In this document: positions 57,065 to 64,000 of the stretch, piece by piece | How the letters are laid out: each line of letters begins with the position of its first letter | Numbering within the stretch: position 1 is the stretch's first letter | NCBI RefSeq assembly: GCF_900106745.1 | Contig: NZ_FNNV01000017.1 | Location: 62,001 to 126,000, forward strand | DNA length: 64,000 nt | Direction of reading: 5' to 3' | Origin: Paenibacillus sp. CF384 | GTDB taxonomy: Bacteria; Bacillota; Bacilli; Paenibacillales; Paenibacillaceae | Made by a program: the position numbers and the translations under genes | The notes under the pieces: generated by a model | Told to the model about the DNA's origin: nothing | The model's database searches: none | What the model saw: the letters and a program-made list of their open reading frames with translations, nothing else

Positions 57065-58780
57065 CTAACCTGCAACCTCCGTGCTTACTTCAACCGTTCG
57101 CGTCCCCCCGTTCCACTTCACCTCTACGCCGAGCAGCTTGCCGATATCGCTGACTGGGATGTATAAGCTGCCCCCCAGAATAACAGGCGCAAACGACAAC
57201 GGAGTCTGCCTGCTTCCCACAGTTGCAAAAGGAGCCCCTTCTGCCAAAATAATCGAGCGATCGCCGCGCGTGACGGTGGTTTGTTTGGTTTGTGTATTGT
57301 AGCTGGTTGTCGCCCCGATTTCGCCCACCAGAAAACGAAGCGGAACAAGCATCCGATTACCGGTCGTCATCATACTGGGCTCGAATTTCTTGAGCTGGCC
57401 ATCGATAGAGAGGCTGGCAGCTGCTTTGGAGAAAGCTCCGGTACCAAGACCCGTGCCGCTGATCGGCTTACGCAGTTCGGCCGGAAGTGTGAACGCATAG
57501 AGCTTCCCTTCTGCCTGCACCAGCAGCTTATCTCCCTCCACTTGGAAAGGACCAAAGCTCCGAGCGGAAGTTTGATAACGGGAAAGGGCTTTGCCTGTCG
57601 CAACATTCAGCGCGTACACTTCACCGTCGGTTTGTCCGACATACAGACCGGAATCGATTAGATCGACTCGGCTAGCCGGATTGTCCAGCCCCTGATAGAA
57701 TACCGGCGTATGATCGACTATTTTGCGTGCGTGCAGACCGATGTTGTCTCCATTCTTATAAATCAGCTTGCCATTGTAAGGCCCCGCGATCCATGTGCCG
57801 TCATCTTGGATGATCTCCGGTTTCACGACCGATGGATCGGCATTCAAATTATAGTGGTAGAGCTGATGGTCCTTGGTGGATACATAGACATCGTTACCTT
57901 CAATCACAAGCTTCGATGCATATTGATACATCGGGTCTTCCCCTTGCTTGACGGGGACAAAAGATTTGGTTTCGATGACGCTGCCCGTTTGCAAATCCAC
58001 GACATCCAGGTCTACGAGAAATTTGGTGGTATCGCTCTTCGGCCAATCGTTTACAAAATACAGCTTCTCCCCATCCACCTTCAGCACATTGGAATGGCTG
58101 CCCGCCAGCCGCCAAATGGTTTTGCCGGTGGCTTCGTCGATGGCATACGTTGTCGTCACCGTAATCGCGCCGGATTCCATCGCCAGCACGAGCAGCTTGC
58201 CGCCGACTTTCACGGGTATGCTGTTCACGTCCGTGTTGCGCCATCTCTCATGACCCGTTGCGAGATTGACCGAGACAAGCCCAAGCGAGGAGGCAAAATA
58301 AAGCGTGTTCCCTTCCACCTTAAATTGGCTGAATGTCGACTTCTTGTTCGCCTGATATATTCGCTTGGCCGTGCCTGTTTGGGCAGCTACTTGATAGACC
58401 GAGCCGTCCTGACCGCTTACGTATAGGCTGCCGTTTAGTAGTTGAATGGCTCCTGCCTGCAGCTTGGTACCGTAAGACCAGAGCAGCTTGCCCGTTTGTA
58501 TCGTTCGCGCTTGCAGCACGCCGCCTTTGATGGTGAAAAATATGCTGTTCTCGATCACAATCGGGGCTTGGTAGCTGTTCTCGATCGTAGGTTTGTCCAG
58601 TTCTATCGTCCAAATCGGCTTAGCAAAAGGTACCTTATTCGACACAGCCGGCATCGTTTGGCCATCGTAGCTCGTATTCGGATCTGGGTTCGTTTGTGCA
58701 GAGGCTGTAGCTGCAGCGGTACCGGACATTAACAGCCCGGCCGCTACCAGCGTAAGCGTCGTATGTTTCCATGACTTCAT
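57065..58780 (-). CDS. Secreted PQQ-type beta-propeller protein with C-terminal copper amine oxidase N-like domain
   Basis: About 571 residues: signal peptide (residues 1-28, LTLVAAGLLMSGTAAATASA); residues about 45-420 are repeated propeller blades with VYQVAAQTGTAKRIY and VNLATGHERWRNT-type motifs; the last 110 residues resemble the Cu_amine_oxidN1 stalk domain (NRMLVPLRFLVGEIGATTSY, YIPVSDIGKLLGVEVKWNG), common in exported Paenibacillus proteins. It has no enzymatic motif, and a binding or scaffold role is likely. ATG 58780 has GGAG 10 nt upstream; ATG 58789 is too close to the site. Confidence 0.85.
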   Translation of the reverse strand: MKSWKHTTLTLVAAGLLMSGTAAATASAQTNPDPNTSYDGQTMPAVSNKVPFAKPIWTIELDKPTIENSYQAPIVIENSIFFTIKGGVLQARTIQTGKLLWSYGTKLQAGAIQLLNGSLYVSGQDGSVYQVAAQTGTAKRIYQANKKSTFSQFKVEGNTLYFASSLGLVSVNLATGHERWRNTDVNSIPVKVGGKLLVLAMESGAITVTTTYAIDEATGKTIWRLAGSHSNVLKVDGEKLYFVNDWPKSDTTKFLVDLDVVDLQTGSVIETKSFVPVKQGEDPMYQYASKLVIEGNDVYVSTKDHQLYHYNLNADPSVVKPEIIQDDGTWIAGPYNGKLIYKNGDNIGLHARKIVDHTPVFYQGLDNPASRVDLIDSGLYVGQTDGEVYALNVATGKALSRYQTSARSFGPFQVEGDKLLVQAEGKLYAFTLPAELRKPISGTGLGTGAFSKAAASLSIDGQLKKFEPSMMTTGNRMLVPLRFLVGEIGATTSYNTQTKQTTVTRGDRSIILAEGAPFATVGSRQTPLSFAPVILGGSLYIPVSDIGKLLGVEVKWNGGTRTVEVSTEVAG

Positions 58781-58894
58781 TGGCGACATGCTCCTCTCGA
58801 CTCTCGTTTGCGACTCATCTCTATAGACGACGCTCACAGGCAAAAGTTACATGTCATTCCAGCGGCCTTTTCACCAGGGCTGTCGCGAACGCGG

Positions 58895-59320
58895 CTTAAG
58901 CGGCTATTCCGCTTACGGTGTCGCCATTACACCACATTTGCTCTTTTCACGCGCCGTTCTCCCGCTGTAAGCGACTATTCCGCTTATTGCACGCAAACTA
59001 GCTCAATTTGGTGGGCTTAAGCGGCTATTTCGCTTACAGTGTCTTAATCGCTCCAATTTTGCTCCTTTCTCGTGCCGTCCTCCCGCTGTAAGCGACTATT
59101 CCGCTTATCGCATGCAAACTAGCTCAATTTGGCGGGCTTAAGAGACTATTTCGCTTACAGTGTCGCCATTGCTCCACATTTGCTCCTTTCTCTCGCCGTT
59201 CTCCCGCTGTAAGCGACTATTCCGCTTATTGCACGCAAACTAGCTCGCTTTGGCGGGCTTAAGCGGCTATTTCGCTTACAGTATCGCCATTGCTCCACAT
59301 TTGCTCCCTTCTCGCTTGGG
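58895..59320. repeat. Family B palindrome array, 121-bp period, different linkers
   Basis: GCTGTAAGCGAC begins at 58964, 59085 and 59206, exactly 121 bp apart; the partner palindrome TTAAGCGGCTATTTCGCTTA lies 50 bp after each. Linkers (GCAAACTAGCTCAATTTGG, TGCTCCACATTTGCTCC) differ from those at 0.8-1.4 kb. It passes directly into a family A array. Confidence 0.92.
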
Positions 59321-59374
59321 CATGCCGTTAAGAAGTCAAAAATCCGACTCTCAACTAGCAGTCCCACCATCTAA

Positions 59375-59985
59375 CCACGCACTCCGCATCTGAGAGGCGG
59401 AAAACCCGACTCTCAGCACTAAATCAGCTCCTAATAAGAGCTGAGAGTAGGAAAATCCGACTCTCAGCATGCAGTCCCACCAACTAACCACCTACTCCGC
59501 AACTGAGAGGCGGAAAACCCGACTCTCAGCACCAAATCAGCTCATAAATAGAGCTGAGAGTAGGAAAACCCGACTCTCAGCATGCAGTCCCACCATCTAA
59601 CCACGCACTCCGCATCTGAGAGGCGGAAAACCCGACTCTCATCACTAAATCAGCTCATAAAAAGAGCTGAGAGTAGGAAAATCCTACTCTCAGCTAGCAG
59701 TCCCACCAACTAACCACCTACTCGGCGTCTGAGAGGCGGAAAACCCGACTCTCAGCACGGAATCAGCCCATAAAAAGAGCTGAGAGTAGGGAAATCCTAC
59801 TCTCAGCTCGCAGTCCCACCAACTAACCACCTACTCCGCAACTGAGAGGCGGAAAACCCGACTCTCAGCACCAAATCAGCTCATAAAAAGAGCTGAGAGT
59901 AGGAAAACCCGACTCTCAGCATGCAGTCCCACCATCTAACCACGCACTCCGCATCTGAGAGGCGAAAAACCCGACTCTCAGCCTT
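59375..59985. repeat. Family A palindrome array, 113-bp period, third linker set
   Basis: GCTGAGAGTAGG begins at 59440, 59553, 59666, 59779 and 59892, always 113 bp apart; the CTGAGAGGCGG palindrome lies 62 bp after each. At 59666 the stem reads AGTAGG/CCTACT, at 59440 AGTAGG/CCGACT, so base pairs are gained and lost between copies. The array ends about 35 bp before the stop of the mutarotase-like gene, which has no ordinary terminator. Confidence 0.92.
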
Positions 59986-60018
59986 CCACCGCCTCAAGCG
60001 GGCTCCCTCAACAGTTGC

Positions 60019-61023
60019 TCACCTTGCCGTACCTGTCACTTCACCGTCAGCATCAATATGATCAACCGCTGACAGCCCTTCATACACCGTAGCGATGACG
60101 GTACAAGATACCGTCTCCCCAGGCTGCAAAACCTGATGCGTTCCGCGATCTAATCCGTCCTGCAGCCCGACCGGATAGCCGGAACATGGCTCCAGTACAA
60201 CGGTTTGCAGCTCTCGCCAGCCGCCATAGGAAGCGAACAGCCAGCAAGTCGGCAGCACACGGTTATCATAGCTTAAGCCAAACCCGATGCCTTCCCGGGT
60301 ATGCGTCAAAGCGCACCATCCCGCCTGCATATCTGTGGCATATTGGAACTCGCTGACGCCTGACGAGTGCGGCAGCACTCGGCGCATATCATGCACCTCA
60401 CCAGTGTCATCCTGAGAATACGGCCACTGGTAGCTGTACGAGGTTTTGCCGGTACGCGGCGAGCCGAAGCCCTCCATCTCCATGGTGCGGGCAGGCAAAT
60501 CAATCCGCGAATGCTCATCGGCTGCCATCGCTGCATGCAGCTTCCACAAATACGGCTGTGGTTTGCGGCCGAGATTGGTTATCGTGTGCGCGAAACGCAG
60601 CTTCGATTCACCGGCGCGCAGCGTAACCCGCTTGCTCAGTCGCGTTGCGCTGATGGGCGTCTCCACCCACATGTGAAGCGTGACTTCTTCAGGGTCCACT
60701 CGCTCCAGCGCATACTGCCACGGCAGCGTCCAAATCTCCCCGTGATCCGGGAACGGCTCGCCATCGATTGTCTCCGCGATATCGTTCGGATACAGCTCAT
60801 CCCAGCCGCCGAAGAAATGATCGTCATAGACGGAATGCAGCGCAAGCTTCCGCGGTTTCATGCGAGGATGATGCCAGAGCAGATCCTTACCGCGCGGCTT
60901 GAACGTAATCTGCCATATTTTAGCGCCTAGGTCCGGCATGATAATGACACGAAGCAGCTCATTCTCCAGCAGCACCGTTCGAATGTCGTTGTACGTCCAA
61001 TTGGTATCCACCGTAACTGTCAT
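60019..61023 (-). CDS. Aldose epimerase/mutarotase-like protein
   Basis: A 334-residue beta-supersandwich protein of the galactose mutarotase-like superfamily. NELLRVIIMPDLGAKIWQI at the N-terminus, HHPRMKPRK and FGGWDELYPND in the middle, and LEPCSGYPVGLQDGL at the end match proteins that bind sugars with conserved His and Glu residues. No signal peptide. It is the last gene of the sugar-acid operon, 14 bp after the cupin. It could equilibrate sugar anomers for the dehydrogenases encoded upstream. Confidence 0.82.
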   Translation of the reverse strand: MTVTVDTNWTYNDIRTVLLENELLRVIIMPDLGAKIWQITFKPRGKDLLWHHPRMKPRKLALHSVYDDHFFGGWDELYPNDIAETIDGEPFPDHGEIWTLPWQYALERVDPEEVTLHMWVETPISATRLSKRVTLRAGESKLRFAHTITNLGRKPQPYLWKLHAAMAADEHSRIDLPARTMEMEGFGSPRTGKTSYSYQWPYSQDDTGEVHDMRRVLPHSSGVSEFQYATDMQAGWCALTHTREGIGFGLSYDNRVLPTCWLFASYGGWRELQTVVLEPCSGYPVGLQDGLDRGTHQVLQPGETVSCTVIATVYEGLSAVDHIDADGEVTGTAR

Positions 61024-61037
61024 AGGAACCTTCCTCC

Positions 61038-61364
61038 CTACTCCGTAATCGTGGCCAGCAAATCCTCGCGCAGTGGCGTAAAATTCTCGATCATAACCGT
61101 ATCCTCCAGCGCTTTCACCTCATGCATCGCATCGCCCGGCACATGAATTTGCTCACCAGCGCTGACAATGGTCGTTTCACCGTTCATCGTCATGGCGATC
61201 TTGCCGCTGATGACGAACGTTAGCTGCTCATGCGGGTGCGAGTGAGCCGGTCCGATCGAGCCGGAGTCGAGCGTAAGCATCATGCTCATAATGGATTGAC
61301 CGGGACGGAAAATCTTGCGGCTGATGCCCGCAATCGGCGAATGCCATTCTTCAAATCGCGGCAT
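61038..61364 (-). CDS. Small cupin-domain protein
   Basis: A 108-residue single-domain cupin. Motif 1 is HSHPHEQLTFVISGKI with metal ligands, motif 2 contains IHVPGDAMHEVKA with the last His. ATG 61364 overlaps the MDR stop (TAATG) and has GGGAGGTG 7 nt upstream. Proteins of this size in sugar operons often isomerise sugars or bind effectors; which applies is unknown. Confidence 0.88.
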   Translation of the reverse strand: MPRFEEWHSPIAGISRKIFRPGQSIMSMMLTLDSGSIGPAHSHPHEQLTFVISGKIAMTMNGETTIVSAGEQIHVPGDAMHEVKALEDTVMIENFTPLREDLLATITE

Positions 61365-62401
61365 TACGATGCACCTCCCGGAATCAGCAATACTTTGGAC
61401 ACATTGCCCGGCGACCCGAGCAGCGTCTCGAACCACTTCGCGCCTTCGCTAAGCGGCGCTTCTACTACGCCCTCATCAAGTCCGATGCGGCCTTCTTCCA
61501 GCCACTGAAGCGCAGTCCGAAAGTTCATAGCCGAATAGGCAAAAGAGCCCGTCATCGTAATCTCGCTGCGGATCGCAATATTAATCGGCAAAGCAGACTC
61601 TTCCTCATGCAGCCCCGTAAAAACAACACGGCCGCCGGTCCCACAGGCCAGCACGCACTGCTTGCGCGTCAAGCCTGCGCCAACGGCATCAATGGCGATG
61701 TTCACGCCGCTGCCGCCGGTTAGCCGTTTCACTTCCTCAAGCGTATCCACACCTGCCGGACAGATGACATGCTTCGCGCCAAGACGGCGCGCAATCGCTA
61801 GGCGATCCTCATTCATGTCCACGGCAATGACATCACTAACACCATATTGCAGCACGGCTTGCAGAGCCAGAAGCCCAATCGGCCCCATGCCGAGAATAAG
61901 CACCGTGTCCGTCGGCTTCGCAGCGGCGAGCTCGGCTACGCGCACCGCGCACGCAGTCGGCTCCGCCAGCGCTGCCGTCTGCAGCGTCATCCCATCCGGT
62001 ACCGCATAGACGAAGGCTGACGGAATCTTCACATATTCCGCGTTGCTGCCTGGCAGCGCCGCGGAAAGCAGCTTCCGCGAGACGCATAGCTGCTGCCTGC
62101 CGCTCGCGCATTTGTCGCAATGGCCGCAGGTCACAAGCGGATTCGCCGTGACGCGCTGCCCAAGCGACCAAAGGCCGGCCGCTTCAACCCGGCTTCCCAT
62201 GGAGGCAATGGTGCCGGAGAACTCATGGCCGAAGATCATCGGAGGCTTGCGGAGTGAGTTTTTGCCTAGGAAACCGCTTAGCTCCGAACCGCAAATCCCG
62301 CTGTACGCCACCTGAATAACAACTTCATCTTCCCCTGCAACCGGCGCATCGACTTCCCTTACATTCATTTCCTTCGGACCTTCATAGATAAGTGCCTGCA
62401 T
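61364..62401 (-). CDS. Zinc-dependent MDR-family alcohol/polyol dehydrogenase
   Basis: A 345-residue enzyme. Catalytic zinc site: Cys in YSGICGSELSG and HE in FGHEFSG; structural zinc: CGHCDKCASGRQQLC; Rossmann fold LILGMGPIGLLALQA with acidic VDMNEDR, favouring NAD. It resembles sorbitol, threonine and galactitol dehydrogenases. ATG 62401 has GAGGAG 10 nt upstream. It overlaps the cupin by one base and follows the SDR by 69 bp, so it catalyses a step of the same sugar pathway. Confidence 0.92.
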   Translation of the reverse strand: MQALIYEGPKEMNVREVDAPVAGEDEVVIQVAYSGICGSELSGFLGKNSLRKPPMIFGHEFSGTIASMGSRVEAAGLWSLGQRVTANPLVTCGHCDKCASGRQQLCVSRKLLSAALPGSNAEYVKIPSAFVYAVPDGMTLQTAALAEPTACAVRVAELAAAKPTDTVLILGMGPIGLLALQAVLQYGVSDVIAVDMNEDRLAIARRLGAKHVICPAGVDTLEEVKRLTGGSGVNIAIDAVGAGLTRKQCVLACGTGGRVVFTGLHEEESALPINIAIRSEITMTGSFAYSAMNFRTALQWLEEGRIGLDEGVVEAPLSEGAKWFETLLGSPGNVSKVLLIPGGAS

Positions 62402-62470
62402 AGCCTCTAATCTCCTCTCAGGATGAAGAGGCACAAGGAGCCCATACGCCTCCCGCACCTCCCTCGTTTA

Positions 62471-63256
62471 TCAAAAGGTAATCGACAATCCACCATCAAC
62501 CGCAATGACTGCACCGCACATATAAGAAGCATCCTCCGATGCCAGGAAAGCAATGACGCCGGCTGCTTCCTCCGGCTGGCCTTGACGCCGCTGGGCGATT
62601 TTGCCGCGCGCAACGTAAATATCTTGAAACCAGTCCGTCTCATGCTCCTTCACGCCATCCACCACCGACATCGGCGTCTCGATAAAACCGAGCGCGACCG
62701 AGTTAACACGAATACCGACGTCGATCAGCTCCAGCGCCGTATTGCGCGTCAATTGGTCCATGGCGCCTTTCGCCGCATTGTAGCTCGATGATTCATCCAG
62801 CGCGCGGCTGCCGTTAATCGAGGATACATTGATGATCGAGCCGCGAATTCCCTTGGCCGTCATCATGCGCGCCGCAGCCTGCGTACAGTGAAAGGTACCG
62901 TCTACAATGATGTCAAACACCTTGCGCCAGTCCTTCATCTCTGCGCCGAGGAACCGCTTCGGCTCATACGTCGCCGCATTGTTCACGAGAATATCGAGCT
63001 GCCCGAAGACGCTCTCCACTTGCGCGAACATCGCCGCAACCTCTGCTTCGTCCGACACGTCGCAAGCAATGAACTGTGCGCGATAGCCTTGCTCTATTAG
63101 CGCGGCAGCAGCCTCTGCTCCAACACCCGCACGGCGGCCTGTTATGACGACCGACGCGCCTTCCGAGGCCAAGCGGCATGCCGTTGCATAGCCGACTCCT
63201 GTTGCGCCACCTGTAATCAGCGCCACCTTGCTGTCAAACCTGCCCGCTTTTGCCAT
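62471..63256 (-). CDS. Short-chain dehydrogenase/reductase
   Basis: A 261-residue classical SDR: cofactor loop TGGATGVGYA, LVNNAAT, catalytic Ser in NVSSINGSR and YNAAKGA with the Tyr/Lys pair, and the C-terminal end GAVIAVDGGLSITF. The Arg pair in ITGRRAGVG suggests NADP. It starts 12 bp after the enolase-superfamily gene, in the same operon. It likely oxidises the sugar, or reduces the keto product, of the dehydratase pathway. Confidence 0.92.
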   Translation of the reverse strand: MAKAGRFDSKVALITGGATGVGYATACRLASEGASVVITGRRAGVGAEAAAALIEQGYRAQFIACDVSDEAEVAAMFAQVESVFGQLDILVNNAATYEPKRFLGAEMKDWRKVFDIIVDGTFHCTQAAARMMTAKGIRGSIINVSSINGSRALDESSSYNAAKGAMDQLTRNTALELIDVGIRVNSVALGFIETPMSVVDGVKEHETDWFQDIYVARGKIAQRRQGQPEEAAGVIAFLASEDASYMCGAVIAVDGGLSITF

Positions 63257-63268
63257 AGAAGAGGCCTC

Positions 63269-64000
63269 CTAGTTTACGCGATATCGTTCCACGACTGCTT
63301 CATCAACGGTAACGCCAAGTCCCGGACGATCCGGAACGTACACGTAGCCGTCCTTAAACGTAATCGCCTCCGACACCAAGTCGCGCGCAAGCGGCGAAGT
63401 GGAAGCGGTATGCTCGATCATAAATCCGTTCGGAATCGACGCAGCAAAATGCGTGCTCGCCGCGACCAGAATCCCCGTCTTAAACGCATGCGGGACAACC
63501 AGCTTATGACGCTCGTGCGCCATGTACGCGATGCGTTTCCCTTCGGTCAGCCCGCCGCAGCGGCCCAAATCCGGCTGGACAATATCATGTCCGCCATCCT
63601 CAATCAACCGGCGGAACGCGGTCACGCCGCTCTCCTGTTCGCCGCCTGCTATGCGAAGCGTCGTCCGTCTGGACAGCTCCTGATAGCCGATCAGATCCTC
63701 CGGATGAAGCGGCTCCTCGAGCCAGAAGACTCCGTATTTCTCATATACTTCCGCCATGCGGAGCGCGCCTTTCAGATCCCATGCCAGACCGCCGTCGATC
63801 ATAACGTCAATGTCTTCGCCTACGGTTTCACGGATGGCGCGAATTTGCTGCTCATCGAATTTCGGATCGCGGCCGATCGGCCCCCAGCCGAATTTCATCG
63901 CCTTATAACCTTCCGATGCGAACTGCCCTGCCAGGCGAACCGCTTCTTCAATCGTGTCCGGCATAAGCGAACTGGCATAGGCTTTGAGCTTGGAACGGTA
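63269..64000 (-). CDS. Enolase-superfamily (mandelate racemase type) sugar acid dehydratase, 5' part cut by window edge
   Basis: The visible 243 residues are the barrel half of a mandelate racemase/muconate lactonizing enzyme. KAMKFGWG carries the KxK base motif, VMIDGGLAWD the first metal Asp, FWLEEPLHPED the second ligand Glu, RIAGGEQES the third, and VVPHAFKTG the distal His. This set defines the mandelate racemase subgroup, mostly dehydratases of galactonate, rhamnonate, fuconate and similar acids. The reading frame continues upstream of the window, so the start is not seen. It precedes SDR, MDR, cupin and mutarotase-like genes. Confidence 0.9.
   Translation of the reverse strand, partial: YRSKLKAYASSLMPDTIEEAVRLAGQFASEGYKAMKFGWGPIGRDPKFDEQQIRAIRETVGEDIDVMIDGGLAWDLKGALRMAEVYEKYGVFWLEEPLHPEDLIGYQELSRRTTLRIAGGEQESGVTAFRRLIEDGGHDIVQPDLGRCGGLTEGKRIAYMAHERHKLVVPHAFKTGILVAASTHFAASIPNGFMIEHTASTSPLARDLVSEAITFKDGYVYVPDRPGLGVTVDEAVVERYRVN

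Overview
The window looks like chromosomal DNA of a Paenibacillus-type member of the Firmicutes. The evidence is strong AGGAGG-type ribosome binding sites, three lipoprotein-binding-protein/LplB/YtcP sugar importers paired with YesM/YesN-type two-component systems and encoded without their own ATPase, a secreted protein ending in SLH domains, a type II pantothenate kinase, and many secreted or lipid-anchored glycosidases. The content is a carbohydrate-scavenging region. Most genes read leftward (minus strand); only 9.4-15.0 kb holds rightward genes.

Layout. 0-3.3 kb: a truncated PhyH-type dioxygenase and a DegT-type aminotransferase with a large repeat array between them. 4.0-13.3 kb: import cluster 1 (response regulator, sensor kinase, binding protein on minus; polysaccharide deacetylase and two permeases on plus; a ROK regulator on minus). 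13.4-15.0 kb: a HAD phosphatase and a merR-thioredoxin pair behind a textbook 20-bp-spacer MerR promoter. 15.9-19.8 kb: a nucleotidyltransferase coupled to a UvrA-like ABC ATPase. 19.9-27.6 kb: import cluster 2 (kinase, regulator, binding protein, two permeases, a receiver-less AraC protein). 28.6-33.4 kb: coaW, a serine hydrolase, and a three-gene operon of TIM-barrel isomerase, Gfo/Idh dehydrogenase and TIM-barrel isomerase. 34.7-49.5 kb: an SLH-anchored glycosidase-like protein, a CARDB/beta-helix enzyme with GH87-like motifs, a lipoprotein GH13 amylase, and import cluster 3 with its two-component system. 50.3-58.8 kb: a GH78-like rhamnosidase operon with AraC and Gfo/Idh genes, a zinc-less MDR, and a PQQ-type propeller/lipoprotein pair. 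60.0-64.0 kb: a sugar-acid type catabolic operon (enolase-superfamily dehydratase, SDR, MDR, cupin, mutarotase-like), cut by the window end.

How they work together: secreted or surface glycosidases release oligosaccharides, lipoproteins and LplB/YtcP permeases import them (an ATPase encoded elsewhere must supply energy), the YesM/YesN pairs sense the supply, and the isomerases and dehydrogenases convert the sugars.

The most unusual content is in the gaps between operons. Two families of palindrome arrays (A and B) recur at several loci with fixed periods: family A is 113 bp at five loci (internal steps 51 and 62) and family B is 121 bp at three loci (steps 50 and 71), even where the linker sequence differs completely. 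A third 185-bp element with four inverted 25-nt arms occurs twice with identical arm spacing (0/50/110/160). None lies inside an operon, and several abut stop codons of genes that have no ordinary terminator. This is the best candidate for an undescribed system. No tRNA, rRNA, CRISPR, phage or insertion-sequence gene was recognised.
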